Shown here: positions 26,605 to 35,347 of the stretch, piece by piece
Position numbering within the stretch: the first letter of the stretch is position 1
Layout of the letters: every line of letters begins with the position of its first letter
NCBI RefSeq assembly: GCF_027924605.1
Contig: NZ_AP027042.1
Location: forward strand, 1,651,524 to 1,715,523
Reading direction: 5' to 3'
Length of the DNA stretch: 64,000 nt
Source of the DNA: Dyella sp. GSA-30
GTDB taxonomy: Bacteria > Pseudomonadota > Gammaproteobacteria > Xanthomonadales > Rhodanobacteraceae
Made by a program: the position numbers and the translations under genes
The notes under the pieces: model-generated
Database searches by the model: none
The model's input: the letters and a program-made list of their open reading frames with translations, nothing else
Told to the model about the DNA's origin: nothing

Positions 26605-26802
26605 ATGCCGCTCAGTGAACGCCTGCTCAATTGCCCGATGTACACAGATGATGATCATGAAGTTTTCTGCGCCAGTGATTGGTTGAAGATGCTCGATTTA
26701 TCAATGGATGACATATTCTGTTTGGTGCTCCAGGCCATGAAAAGAGAGTTGGGTAGTGATGCCTTCGAAATCCCCTCGCTGAATGAAGGTTCGAGCCAGT
26801 GA
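26605..26802 (+). CDS. Small hypothetical protein, 65 aa
   Basis: It starts MPLSERLLNCPMYTDDDHEV with GGGGG just upstream; a GTG two codons earlier is possible. It is acidic and helical (DWLKMLDLSMDDIFCLVLQAMKRELG). Its stop overlaps the start of the next gene, which suggests translational coupling. No family recognised. Confidence 0.45.
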   Translation: MPLSERLLNCPMYTDDDHEVFCASDWLKMLDLSMDDIFCLVLQAMKRELGSDAFEIPSLNEGSSQ

Positions 26803-27131
26803 ATGTTTCAGCTGAGCCGCAACGAAGCACGCGTGGTTGGAGAACAGTGGGATGCATGATCGTCGGCTTGTTTGCTTCAGTGTTCCTGACCGTACTCGCC
26901 ATGCTGCCCGGCTTACCTTTCTCGGATGCAGCTAGAACCATAGCTCCCGTATTCACAACGGCGCTGGCTACCTTTGGGGTTGTTCTGGTTACTATTCGCG
27001 ACGCTGGCGGTTGGAAACGGGTCGGTAAACTTCGAGTAGCACTCGTTGGATTGCTTAGTGCGTTGATTATCGGAGTTGGATCCCATCTGTCTGCGCTACT
27101 AGGCGTCGTCCTTTTCTACTACCTGCCATAA
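26799..27131 (+). CDS. Small membrane protein, 110 aa
   Basis: GTG start overlapping the stop of the 65-residue gene. Three hydrophobic segments are visible (IVGLFASVFLTVLAML, TIAPVFTTALATFGVVLV, LVGLLSALIIGVGSHL, the last extending to ALLGVVLFYYL). The amino end is basic. An ATG-type start further in, before GLFASVF, would also give a membrane protein. Function unknown. Confidence 0.5.
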   Translation: MNVSAEPQRSTRGWRTVGCMIVGLFASVFLTVLAMLPGLPFSDAARTIAPVFTTALATFGVVLVTIRDAGGWKRVGKLRVALVGLLSALIIGVGSHLSALLGVVLFYYLP

Positions 27132-27225
27132 CTGTTGCGCAGGGGTGCATGCCCCCACAGATGGGGCTGGTCACCGGTGCTAAAGTTCACCACCTAACTT
27201 TAAGCACTGCGGAGCGGATCAAAGC

Positions 27226-28143
27226 ATGAACACTCAAGCCACTTATCCGATTGGCAACCCCGGTACGCGATGGGGGCCAGCCGAGGTGTCCGAATGGTTG
27301 TCACGGCAAAAACGCCAGCGGAGCTACGAGGCGGACGTCTTGAGCAAGATTGAGGCACTGCGATCGCGCTTTGACGTTGTGCAGTACGGCAGCCTGAATT
27401 ACCACCCCGACAGTTATCCGCTGATGGCGATCAAGAGCCGCCAATGGAACGACGAGTTACCCATCGTGCTGGTAACGGGTGGCGTGCACGGTTACGAAAC
27501 CAGCGGCGTGCACGGGGCCTTGCAGTTTGTCGATCAACACGCCGCGGCTTATGAAGGGCGGGTCAATCTGATCGTTGCGCCTTGCGTCAGCCCGTGGGCT
27601 TACGAACGGATTCATCGCTGGAACGCACAGGCGCTGGATCCGAACCGCTCGTTCCGCGATAGCAGTCCTGCGCAGGAATCGGCAGCGCTGATGGGGTTGG
27701 TCGCACCTTTCCGTGATCGTGTGCTGGTGCATATCGATTTACACGAAACCACCGACACCGACGAATCCGAGTTTCGTCCGGCCTTGGCCGCGCGCGATGG
27801 ATTGAGCTACGAGCCGGGCGAGATCCCTGATGGGTTCTACCTGGTGGGCGATACCGAGAACCCGCAACCGGCATTCCAGAGCGCCGTGATCGAGGCGGTG
27901 GCCAAGGTCACCCATATTGCTCCGGCTGATGCCAAGGGCGAAATCATTGGTTCGCCGGTCGTGGGGCCAGGCATCATCAACTACGCGCTAAGAAAGCTCG
28001 GCCTTTGTGCCGGTATGACCCATGCTCGCTACACCACTACTACCGAGGTTTATCCCGATAGCCCGCGTGCTACGCCGGAGCAATGCAATGCGGCGCAGGT
28101 GGCGGCGGTTTGTGCGGCTATCGATTTTGCTTTGGGTGCGTGA
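27226..28143 (+). CDS. M14 family zinc carboxypeptidase-like protein
   Basis: A 305-residue protein without a signal peptide. The zinc site HxxE is VTGGVHGYE (His88, Glu91). A second zinc His is in VHIDLHE. The substrate-binding segment is LDPNRSFRD. It belongs to the succinylglutamate desuccinylase/aspartoacylase-like branch of M14. It probably hydrolyses a small acyl- or peptidyl-amino acid in the cytoplasm. The substrate is not assignable. Confidence 0.87.
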   Translation: MNTQATYPIGNPGTRWGPAEVSEWLSRQKRQRSYEADVLSKIEALRSRFDVVQYGSLNYHPDSYPLMAIKSRQWNDELPIVLVTGGVHGYETSGVHGALQFVDQHAAAYEGRVNLIVAPCVSPWAYERIHRWNAQALDPNRSFRDSSPAQESAALMGLVAPFRDRVLVHIDLHETTDTDESEFRPALAARDGLSYEPGEIPDGFYLVGDTENPQPAFQSAVIEAVAKVTHIAPADAKGEIIGSPVVGPGIINYALRKLGLCAGMTHARYTTTTEVYPDSPRATPEQCNAAQVAAVCAAIDFALGA

Positions 28144-28219
28144 GGGGCAACGTTTGTACATGAATCTTGAGGCGCTTTGATCGAGCGATATCGGAATTTC
28201 TCGAAAAGCTAACCTACTC

Positions 28220-28344
28220 GTCATCCCGGCGCAGGCCGGGATCCAGCGACTTTGCAATCGGTTGTCGCGAAAGCCATCGAGCGTTTGCTCTAGTGCGAAA
28301 ACCGGAAACCGAAGCCACTGGATCCCGGCCTGCGCCGGGATGAC
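28220..28344. repeat. 125-bp palindromic element, copy 1
   Basis: It begins GTCATCCCGGCGCAGGCCGG and ends with the inverse, CCGGCCTGCGCCGGGATGAC. Arms are about 31 bases with a few mismatches. The core (GGTTGTCGCGA and GCGAAAAC) matches copy 2 at 35206-35330 in the same orientation and copy 3 at 60737-60861 inverted. All three copies are 125 bases. Confidence 0.92.
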
Positions 28345-28395
28345 GATGGGTGTGAGGATTTCTAGCTGACGTGATCGTTGCCGCCAACTGTCAGC

Positions 28396-29154
28396 TTAGC
28401 CACCACCAAACAACGCAAGCGCCTGCTCGTTGAAGCCATTGACGAAGTCATGCTCGCCCGGCCCCACGTTGGCACGGAACGGCTTGGCCGCTTCAACCAC
28501 ATTCTCGTCCGCGTCCGTGCCAAGAATTGCCATCGTTTCGGCGATGAACTCATCCAACGGCATGGCCAGTTCGGCTTCCTCGCTGTTCATGAGTTCGGTG
28601 CGTACCCAAGGTGGCGCGATCTCGATGACGCGAACACCGGTATGGCGGAGCATGAAGCGTTGCGACAGGGCGTAGGAGTGAAGTGCTGCCTTGGTCGATG
28701 AATAAACGCCGGTAACGGCCAGCGGCACAAACGCAACTACCGAACTCGTGTACGCCACAATCCCGTTGTGCTTGGTCTTCAGGTGTTCGATCAACGCCGA
28801 TGTCATGCGGATCGGCCCGAGCAGGTTTGTGCTGATGGTCGAGGTCAGCAGTGCCTCGTCGATCTTTCCGGCGACGGTGTCGGGCTCCATGATGCCGGCG
28901 TTGTTGATGAGGACGTTAAGTTCGGGGTGATCGGCAATCAACGTCGCCGCTGCGCGCTCGATGCTAGCCGGGTCGGTGATGTCGAGCTCGATCGCTTCCA
29001 TGCCTGGGTTGGCTGCGATCGCTTCATCGAGACGGTGACGCCGCCGGCCAGCGATGATGACCTTGTTGCCGAGCCTATGCAGCGCTTCGGCGAGTGCGCG
29101 GCCGATACCGGAGCCGCCGCCGGTAATAAAGACAGTGTTGCCAGTGAGCTTCAT
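28396..29154 (-). CDS. Short-chain dehydrogenase/reductase, DltE-like
   Basis: A 252-residue SDR. The NADP-binding motif is TGGGSGIGRALAEAL, with NNAGI and an active-site YSSTK (Tyr-x-x-x-Lys). The PPWVRTELMN segment follows. Similar to DltE/YvaG-type oxidoreductases of unknown substrate. The divergent TetR gene and two palindromes in the shared leader make this the probable regulated target. Confidence 0.9.
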   Translation of the reverse strand: MKLTGNTVFITGGGSGIGRALAEALHRLGNKVIIAGRRRHRLDEAIAANPGMEAIELDITDPASIERAAATLIADHPELNVLINNAGIMEPDTVAGKIDEALLTSTISTNLLGPIRMTSALIEHLKTKHNGIVAYTSSVVAFVPLAVTGVYSSTKAALHSYALSQRFMLRHTGVRVIEIAPPWVRTELMNSEEAELAMPLDEFIAETMAILGTDADENVVEAAKPFRANVGPGEHDFVNGFNEQALALFGGG

Positions 29155-29241
29155 GGGAGTTCTCTTTGGGATTGGTTCGGGCTTCCCGCTTTCAGTGCGG
29201 ATGACACGATGTGTCCGGCCGCAATAGGCGCTAGGAAATCA

Positions 29242-29312
29242 CAATGGTGATCACAATTGAGTTTTGGCAGTGTGATATCGTCCATGCCGCAAGTCAATGG
29301 TGATTACCATTG
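29242..29312. promoter_or_regulatory. Two CAATGGTGAT-type operators
   Basis: CAATGGTGATTACCATTG (29295-29312) has perfect 7-base arms. CAATGGTGATCACAATTG (29242-29259) is a one-mismatch version. They lie 53 bp apart, in the gap between the SDR gene and the TetR gene, and fit TetR-dimer sites for both promoters. Confidence 0.7.
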
Positions 29313-29358
29313 TGAGTTGAAGTAAAAAGCGAACAGGGCGTTGCTCAGGAGTCGGAAT

Positions 29359-29961
29359 ATGGGCGTTTCAAAGCAGCAAGCTATTGAAAATAAACAAGCT
29401 ATCGTCGCTGCTGCGGCAAAGCTATTCCGCGATCGGGGGGTGGCCGCTGTGGGGCTGGCCGAACTGACCAAGGCTGCGGGTTTCACTCAGGGGGGCTTCT
29501 ACAACCACTTCAAATCGAAAGATGCCCTGGTCGCCACCGTCATGGGCGACGCTATGGATGGCGCTGCAGCCCAATTCGTCGCCAGCGTCGAAGCAGCCCA
29601 TGCGGAGGCGGCCGATCCGCTTCGGCGGCGAATCGAGTGGTATCTCTCTTCCGAGCACCGCGCTGATATCGAGGAAGGCTGCCCGATCAGCGGGTTTGCC
29701 GGTGATATCCGGCGATTAAGCACCCAGGCGCAGCAATCTTATGCGCAAGGTCTGGCGCGAAATTTCGAACAGCTGGCGAGCGTGATCGACGGCGAAAATT
29801 CACATGAAAAGCGAAAAGCCGCTATCGCGCTTTTCAGTCAGATGGTGGGGGCGCTGCTGCTTTCGCGCGCCGTCGTCGAGGCAGATCCCGCTCTCGCTGA
29901 TGAAATACTGGAGGATGGACGGCAGGCAGTTGGCGCCGGTTTTGTATCCTCGGTCGCATAA
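29359..29961 (+). CDS. TetR/AcrR family repressor
   Basis: A 200-residue regulator from ATG 29359, with AGGAG seven bases upstream. The helix-turn-helix is in 10-55 (AKLFRDRGVAAVGLAELTKAAGFTQGGFYNHFKSKDAL). The C-terminal domain has the conserved GCPISGFAGD cysteine region. This is the LmrA/YxaF-like subgroup. It is divergent from the SDR gene it likely controls. A cysteine in that region may sense electrophiles or metal; this is inferred. Confidence 0.9.
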   Translation: MGVSKQQAIENKQAIVAAAAKLFRDRGVAAVGLAELTKAAGFTQGGFYNHFKSKDALVATVMGDAMDGAAAQFVASVEAAHAEAADPLRRRIEWYLSSEHRADIEEGCPISGFAGDIRRLSTQAQQSYAQGLARNFEQLASVIDGENSHEKRKAAIALFSQMVGALLLSRAVVEADPALADEILEDGRQAVGAGFVSSVA

Positions 29962-29962
29962 A

Positions 29963-30679
29963 TCACGACGACATCTGTTGTGCCTGGATTCGCTGCGCCA
30001 TCTTTCTGGTGTCGATGGTCGACGGCTTGTTGGCAAAGCCCTTCACGGTGATTGATTCGACGGTAGGTGCGACCTCGACTGGCTCATCGAAATAAAGCCA
30101 TACCTGCTCGAGTCCTTCGTCTTTCGTGTATATCTCCACGCCCGGGTACAGTCTGATCGTGCCGGACTGTTTGAAACCCATGTCGGCCAGGTCGGTCTCG
30201 GCTTTCTTTAAGGTGAGTGGACCGACATAGCTTCGTGTAGCGACTTTGAAGATGGAGCGCGCTATCTGTCTATTGGAGTTCAAGTACTGATAGGTTTCCC
30301 AATTGAGGTGTCGGCCATCGTCATGCTCGATCTCCAGTCTGACCGACAACCCATCCTTTGCGCCTTCGTAGGCATAAAGATCGGTCTTGCCCAAGGTGGT
30401 TTTGTCCGCGAATGTAAATGCCAGCGACCGTTCAAGGACGCTGCTTTCGAGGTAACCGGAGTTTGATGCAAGGCAAGGTTTGAGTGCCTCCCACACCTGC
30501 GAAAGACCGGTTCCCGCGTTCTCGCAAACGTCGCCTCGACAGGTCGGATTTTCGGGGCTGCCTGATTCATCCATGCAGGCCCGTCGGACCCATGGATTGG
30601 CTGTAGAAGCAGCGCACCAAAAAAGCAGCATGCAGATGCCAGCGGCTCGAGCGGTCAAAACCATCGATCGTTTCGTCAT
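29963..30679 (-). CDS. Exported hypothetical protein
   Basis: 238 residues from MTKRSMVLTARAAGI, with GGAAG upstream. The signal peptide ends near ASTANP. Four cysteines cluster after it (RACMDES, TCRGDVCEN, KPCLAS). The rest has repeated ionic strands and ends in KMAQRIQAQQ. Periplasmic, function unknown. It meets the TetR gene tail to tail with one base between. Confidence 0.6.
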   Translation of the reverse strand: MTKRSMVLTARAAGICMLLFWCAASTANPWVRRACMDESGSPENPTCRGDVCENAGTGLSQVWEALKPCLASNSGYLESSVLERSLAFTFADKTTLGKTDLYAYEGAKDGLSVRLEIEHDDGRHLNWETYQYLNSNRQIARSIFKVATRSYVGPLTLKKAETDLADMGFKQSGTIRLYPGVEIYTKDEGLEQVWLYFDEPVEVAPTVESITVKGFANKPSTIDTRKMAQRIQAQQMSS

Positions 30680-30834
30680 GAGTCTGCTTCCATGGGGGCG
30701 GCTTGCCATTTCATATGTTGACCGAAATATTGCCATGAGTCGGCGGTACTTGGCCCGCCATCCGGGCAGTTGACTACCGCGCTGGAGCTGCGCACCATGC
30801 GTCGTCGGACAGTGACGTCCACAAGGGGAAACAT

Positions 30835-31335
30835 ATGCGGATATATATACTCGGCGCCGTACTGATCGTGCTGGCGGGGTGGAGCTATATGCATGCGCGG
30901 CAATTGAGCGACAGCGCCATTGCCGACTTCTACGTTATGGACAGCAAGACGACCGCCGAACTCGACGTGAAGGCATCATGCGCGCTCGTAGCCGATGACT
31001 TTCATGGAACCTCTGTCTCGCAAGTGCGCGGCGAGTCGGTACGCCAGGAGCTGGACAAGGCCAAGTATTGCGATGACATGCAAAGGTCCATCGCGCGGCT
31101 GCGCGAGGCGGCCGAAGCTGCGCATGTGCCGTTGAATGTGAGCTACAACAACCAGCAAAACAACGTGGCGTTTGCCCCGGATCATCGCAGCGCAACGGTC
31201 GATGTGACCTACCAGTTCGATATCGGTCGCCTGCATATCAGCGGCAAGCGCACGGATCAGCTGGTCAAGCGCGATGGCAAGGTGCTGCTGGTGCAACAGG
31301 ACGACCACAGTGAAGTGTCTTTGGTGATGCGCTGA
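30835..31335 (+). CDS. Single-pass exported or anchored hypothetical protein
   Basis: A 166-residue protein. MRIYILGAVLIVLAGWSYMHA is a signal or anchor, followed by a periplasmic domain with two cysteines (ASCALVADD, AKYCDDM). The end (VDVTYQFDIGRLHISGKRTDQLVKRDGKVLLVQQDDH) looks like an NTF2 or SnoaL-like beta sheet. Role unknown. Confidence 0.6.
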   Translation: MRIYILGAVLIVLAGWSYMHARQLSDSAIADFYVMDSKTTAELDVKASCALVADDFHGTSVSQVRGESVRQELDKAKYCDDMQRSIARLREAAEAAHVPLNVSYNNQQNNVAFAPDHRSATVDVTYQFDIGRLHISGKRTDQLVKRDGKVLLVQQDDHSEVSLVMR

Positions 31336-31357
31336 TCCCGCGACCCGGTTGAGATCG

Positions 31358-31612
31358 ATGGAAAGCATTCAATTCAGCAGCGAAGAAAAGGCCCTGATTG
31401 TCAGGAAAATTCAGCTGTATTTCTCTGAAGAACTTCAGCAGAAAATCGGCGGCTTCGATGCGGAGTTTCTGCTGGATTTCTTCGGCAAGGAGATCGGCGT
31501 CTATTTCTACAATCGCGGCCTTTACGACGCACAAGCGGCGCTGGCCGCGAAGCTGGATGACATCCACGATGCCATCCATCAGTTGGAAAAGCCGACGGAC
31601 TTCAGCAGATAG
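31358..31612 (+). CDS. DUF2164 family protein
   Basis: An 84-residue protein starting MESIQFSSEEKALIV. The DUF2164 pattern KIQLYFSEEL, FLLDFFGKEIGVYFYNRGLYDAQ is complete. It is 22 bases after the previous gene and probably co-transcribed with it. Function unknown. Confidence 0.88.
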   Translation: MESIQFSSEEKALIVRKIQLYFSEELQQKIGGFDAEFLLDFFGKEIGVYFYNRGLYDAQAALAAKLDDIHDAIHQLEKPTDFSR

Positions 31613-31614
31613 CG

Positions 31615-32673
31615 TCAGGGAATCAAACGTTCCTGACGCAGCCGATCGAACACATCGAAGAACGCCTGGTCGCTGGGCTGGTAATCGAGAAAGCCCAGGC
31701 GTCGGCTCTTGGACATATCGGTCACCACTTCGATCGGGCGGCCCAGGTCGGCATCGGTATGCCAGGGCGAAACGAGACGATGGATATCCGGTTCGGCGAG
31801 CTGCTTTTGACCGGCCATATCGCGCCAGATCGTTGCATCGTTTGCCATCTGCTGTTCCAGCGGACGAACGACACCATCGAATGGCGCCGGTTCGATATCG
31901 AACCATTCGGCGATGCGGCTCCACATCCAACTCCAGCGGAAGACATCGCCATTGACGATATTGAATGCTTCGTTAGCCGCGGCCGGCGTCGTGGAGGCCC
32001 ATAGCAGGTGCCGGGCAAGCAGGCGTGCGTCGGTCATATCGGTGAGACTGTTCCATTGCACGGCCGAACCGGGGAATTGAAACGGGCGCCCGGTAGCTCG
32101 GCAGATGGATGCATAAACCGCCAGTGTCGTCGCCATGTTCATGGCATTGCCGACGGCGACGCCGGTGATGGTGTGCGGCCGGTGTACGCTCCAGTGATAA
32201 CCATCGCGTGCCGCAGCCGCAAATACCTCGTCTTCCTGGGCGTAATAGAAATTGTCGATATTCAGTCGACCTTGTTCTTCGCGAAACGGCGTTTGCGGCA
32301 ACGTGCCTTTGCCGTAGGCTTCGAACGGTCCCAGATAGTGTTTAAGCCCCGTGACCAGCGCGACATGTTTGACGCTGCCGGCGTCGCCAACGGCATCCAG
32401 GACATGACGCACCATCGCTGCGTTGACCCGGATGTTTTCTGCTTCCGATGCCTGACGCGACCATGTCGTGATGTAGACATGCGACGGCGCGACGCCCGCT
32501 AGCGCGCGCCGGGTCGAATTGTCGTCGAGCAGATCGGCCGATATCGGTGTAACACCGGCGCGCGCCGTGGGACGGCGCGCGAGGCCAGCAACCTGCCAGC
32601 CCTTGTCGACCAGCAGTTGCGCCATGGCGCTGCCGACGATGCCGGTCGATCCAACAATCAGTGCCTTGTTCAT
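31615..32673 (-). CDS. NAD-dependent epimerase/reductase (PRISE-like SDR)
   Basis: A 352-residue protein. The N-terminal GSTGIVGSAMAQLL is the GxxGxxG cofactor motif. Later come LVTGLKHYLGPFEAYGK and NFYYAQEDEVF, the atypical active-site region of progesterone-5-beta-reductase-like (PRISE) SDRs. The start at 32673 lies just before the Rossmann strand; the frame is open to 32904 but that overlaps the divergent gene. It probably reduces an enone. Divergent from HxlR. Confidence 0.86.
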   Translation of the reverse strand: MNKALIVGSTGIVGSAMAQLLVDKGWQVAGLARRPTARAGVTPISADLLDDNSTRRALAGVAPSHVYITTWSRQASEAENIRVNAAMVRHVLDAVGDAGSVKHVALVTGLKHYLGPFEAYGKGTLPQTPFREEQGRLNIDNFYYAQEDEVFAAAARDGYHWSVHRPHTITGVAVGNAMNMATTLAVYASICRATGRPFQFPGSAVQWNSLTDMTDARLLARHLLWASTTPAAANEAFNIVNGDVFRWSWMWSRIAEWFDIEPAPFDGVVRPLEQQMANDATIWRDMAGQKQLAEPDIHRLVSPWHTDADLGRPIEVVTDMSKSRRLGFLDYQPSDQAFFDVFDRLRQERLIP

Positions 32674-32757
32674 GGATGTCTCTGGAAAAAGCCAATGGGC
32701 AGCACCATAGATGCAGTTCATGGCCAATCCAAGTCGGCACAAAATGGTAACCACCCT

Positions 32758-33138
32758 ATGAAGCCCGGTACGCCGGACGACCAGTGGCGCGAGGATTGCG
32801 CGCCGCGGCGCGTCCTGGAAATCTTCGCCACCAAGTGGACCAGCATGATCCTGCACGCGCTGTATGCGCAGCACGCAGGAAGTGCCAGGACAGGTGTGCT
32901 CCATCGGAGCTTGCCGGGTATATCCCAGAAAATGCTGACGCAGACGCTACGAGAGCTTGAGGAAAGTGGCCTGGTGAGCCGGCATGTGCACGACACGGTC
33001 CCGCCGGGTGTCGATTACACGCTTACCGAACTGGGTCAGCTGATGATTCAGCCGATCGAATGGCTTTACGACTGGGCGCGAGCGAATGAGTCGGCTCTGG
33101 ACGCCTTGAAGCCAAGGAGCACGTCGCGGCGACGCTGA
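32758..33138 (+). CDS. HxlR family winged-helix regulator
   Basis: A 126-residue protein from ATG 32758. The family signature is complete: CAPRRVLEIFATKWTSMILHAL, LPGISQKMLTQTLRELEESGLVSR, VDYTLTELGQLM. Cys14 precedes the DNA-binding domain, as in redox- or quinone-sensing HxlR/HypR proteins. It is 84 bases from the divergent PRISE-like reductase, its likely target. Confidence 0.92.
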   Translation: MKPGTPDDQWREDCAPRRVLEIFATKWTSMILHALYAQHAGSARTGVLHRSLPGISQKMLTQTLRELEESGLVSRHVHDTVPPGVDYTLTELGQLMIQPIEWLYDWARANESALDALKPRSTSRRR

Positions 33139-33194
33139 TCGTGCGACAGGAAGGCGATCGTTCGCCTTCCCGCCTCAGGGGAATAACGCCCGCC

Positions 33195-33458
33195 TTACTC
33201 GGCGTCTTCTTCCTCTTCGTCTTCGTCGAAGGTTTCCAGCTCTTCTACGCGCACGAAGTTCTCCGCTTCGTCGGCAAAGTCGATCAGCTTGCCGTCCGCG
33301 CACATGGGACGAACATCACGGCGCTTGACGCCGTCCTCGATCGATTCGACGAGCGCAAAGCAGACGATCGGCTCGGCACTTTCCTCGCCGTCCATTTCAT
33401 AGACGGCAACCCAGCCGTCGGCGGGCATGATCTGGATGATGGTTTCTTGGTCGGACAT
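33195..33458 (-). CDS. Small acidic hypothetical protein
   Basis: An 87-residue protein from MSDQETIIQIMPADGW. A beta-rich core (VAVYEMDGEESAEPIVCFALVES) is followed by an acidic tail (ETFDEDEEEEDAE). It is a typical small cytoplasmic protein of Xanthomonadales with unknown function. Confidence 0.75.
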   Translation of the reverse strand: MSDQETIIQIMPADGWVAVYEMDGEESAEPIVCFALVESIEDGVKRRDVRPMCADGKLIDFADEAENFVRVEELETFDEDEEEEDAE

Positions 33459-33664
33459 GGCTTTTCCCGGTTGGACTAAACGGTCTAGCTTGACCGGGGC
33501 CTTGGACGACTGCAAGCGCGATTCACATCAACTGAATCCATTCAGCGCTGTTGAGTCAGGACTTCTCGCGCTCCGAAATAAATCCAGCTGCCTGCTACGA
33601 ACGTCCTTCGTCGCTGACCTCGACGACTTCGCTATTGTCGAGATAGGACTTGATGGTGGCTTCA

Positions 33665-34177
33665 TCAGTCGATGCGCTTCCAGACCGATATCGGTATGTC
33701 GCCGTTCGGTCGCGGTGTCACGCGGTAACTCAGGACATTGTCCTTGAATTCGTAGTGCCGGCTCTGCTGTTGGCCTTCCCAATTGGGGAATGACGCGCCC
33801 TGGATGTGAAAGACCAGCGTGCCGCTGGTCGAGTCCACGCTGATTGTGCCGAAGTGCGTGCTCGAACCCATGACGACGGCCTTGTATTCGCCATCGGTTC
33901 CTTTCGCTTTGTCACCCTCGGCGAACTGCGGGCGCTCGGCTTTGAAGATCTGCAAGGAATAGCGGCCCTTGCTGTCGATCAGCAGCAAGCCGCTTGGCTT
34001 GGCACCGAAGTCGCGTGCGACGGAGCCGTCCGGGTGCTGCACGTCGGCGGCAACCAGGGTCCAGGTTCCGGCCAGTGACAGCGGGGGTGCTGCCTGATCG
34101 GCAAGCGCCGATGACGTCCACAGTGAGCAGGCCGATACCAGCAGGGCGAGGACGTTACGTGCCGTGCGAGCTTTCAT
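33665..34177 (-). CDS. Exported lipocalin-like protein
   Basis: A 170-residue protein with a signal peptide (MKARTARNVLALLVSACSLW). A lipocalin-like domain follows (LAGTWTLVAADVQHPDGSV, GLLLIDSKGRYSLQIFK, GTLVFHIQGASFPNWEGQQQ). It is divergent from the LysR gene, which may regulate it. Ligand unknown. Confidence 0.82.
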   Translation of the reverse strand: MKARTARNVLALLVSACSLWTSSALADQAAPPLSLAGTWTLVAADVQHPDGSVARDFGAKPSGLLLIDSKGRYSLQIFKAERPQFAEGDKAKGTDGEYKAVVMGSSTHFGTISVDSTSGTLVFHIQGASFPNWEGQQQSRHYEFKDNVLSYRVTPRPNGDIPISVWKRID

Positions 34178-34262
34178 GGCGTGTTTTCCTTTGATGAGTG
34201 GGCCGGTCAGGGATTTCGATGGTAGGCTCTGCCTATAGATAAGAAAATCCGATAATTTAAAA

Positions 34263-34274
34263 CTAATCGATTAG
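34263..34274. promoter_or_regulatory. Candidate LysR site CTAATCGATTAG
   Basis: A perfect 12-base palindrome in an AT-rich stretch, between the divergent lipocalin and LysR genes. GAAAATC occurs on both sides of it (34236-34280). It is close enough to the LysR start for autoregulation. Confidence 0.5.
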
Positions 34275-34287
34275 AAAATCTAAAGCG

Positions 34288-35163
34288 ATGAGCCTGCCCA
34301 ATCTCGATATGGATGCCCTGCGGACCCTGGTCGCGATCCTGCAACTGGGCAGCCTGCATCGCGCCGCGGAGCGTGTGGGTCGTTCGCAGTCCGCGGTGAG
34401 CCAGCAGATGAGGAAGCTGGAAAACCAGTTGGGTGAGCCGTTGTTTCGCAAGCGTGGGCGGCATGTGGTGCTCACGGAAACCGGTGAGCTGGTGCATTCC
34501 TATGCACGCCGCATGCTCGATCTCAATGATGAAGCGGTCCGCGCCGTTCGAGGCGCGTCGGTGGAAGGCGTGGTGCGTTTCGGCCTGCCTGGCGATTTCG
34601 CCGAGAGTTGGTTGCCGGCGACGCTGGGGCAGTTCAAGAAGGCGCATCCTGCCGTTCGGGTGGATGTCTCGGTGGAGCGCAATGGCCTGCTGCTCGAGCG
34701 TCTGGACAAGGGCGAGCTCGACCTTGTCTTGGTCATGGGTTATGCGAGCCGATCCGATGCCGAACCTATGGCGACCTTGCCGATGGCATGGATCGGGCCC
34801 GTCGAATCGGAGCTGGTCTTGCGGCCGAATGTTCCCATCGATCTGGCGCTGTACGAATCGCCGTGTTTCTTTCGTCGTGCGGGCACGGAGGCGCTGGACA
34901 AGGCGTCCATTTCCTGGCGACTGGCGTACACCACGTCGAGTCTGCAGAGCCTTTGGGCAGGCGTGGCGGCGGGTCTCGGGATTACCTTGCGGACGACGGC
35001 CGGCTTACCGCCGTCACTGATGCGCCTGGATGAAAAGCATGGCTTGCCGCCATTGCCCAGTGTCGAGCTTTGTCTGCATACGGGGCAGGGTGAAATGACG
35101 CCGGCGCTTGCGCAACTCAAGCGGATGGTGATCGATCATGCGAGCGAGCATTTGGGCGTGTAG
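34288..35163 (+). CDS. LysR family regulator
   Basis: A 291-residue regulator. The helix-turn-helix is in 8-67 (LQLGSLHRAAERVGRSQSAVSQQMRKLE, then LFRKRGRHVVLTETG). The effector domain follows from about residue 93 (VRFGLPGDFAESWLPATL). Targets are probably itself and the divergent lipocalin gene. Ligand unknown. Confidence 0.93.
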   Translation: MSLPNLDMDALRTLVAILQLGSLHRAAERVGRSQSAVSQQMRKLENQLGEPLFRKRGRHVVLTETGELVHSYARRMLDLNDEAVRAVRGASVEGVVRFGLPGDFAESWLPATLGQFKKAHPAVRVDVSVERNGLLLERLDKGELDLVLVMGYASRSDAEPMATLPMAWIGPVESELVLRPNVPIDLALYESPCFFRRAGTEALDKASISWRLAYTTSSLQSLWAGVAAGLGITLRTTAGLPPSLMRLDEKHGLPPLPSVELCLHTGQGEMTPALAQLKRMVIDHASEHLGV

Positions 35164-35205
35164 AAAAAAGTCATCCTGAGTTTTCTAAAACTCCTTTCCT
35201 AATCT

Positions 35206-35330
35206 GTCATCCCGGCGCAGGCCGGGACCCAGTGACGTTGTGATCGGTTGTCGCGAGGGCCTGCAAAAGTGGGCTCTATCGCGAAAACTGAAAACCAATG
35301 TCACTGGGTCCCGGCCTGCGCCGGGATGAC
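35206..35330. repeat. 125-bp palindromic element, copy 2
   Basis: The 31-base arms at 35206-35236 and 35300-35330 are perfect inverted complements. The core carries GGTTGTCGCGA and CTCTATCGCGAAAACTG. It is the cleanest of the three copies and lies between the LysR gene and threonine synthase. Transcribed, it could also act as a bidirectional hairpin. Confidence 0.95.
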
Positions 35331-35347
35331 GGGTAGGAAGGTTTTTC

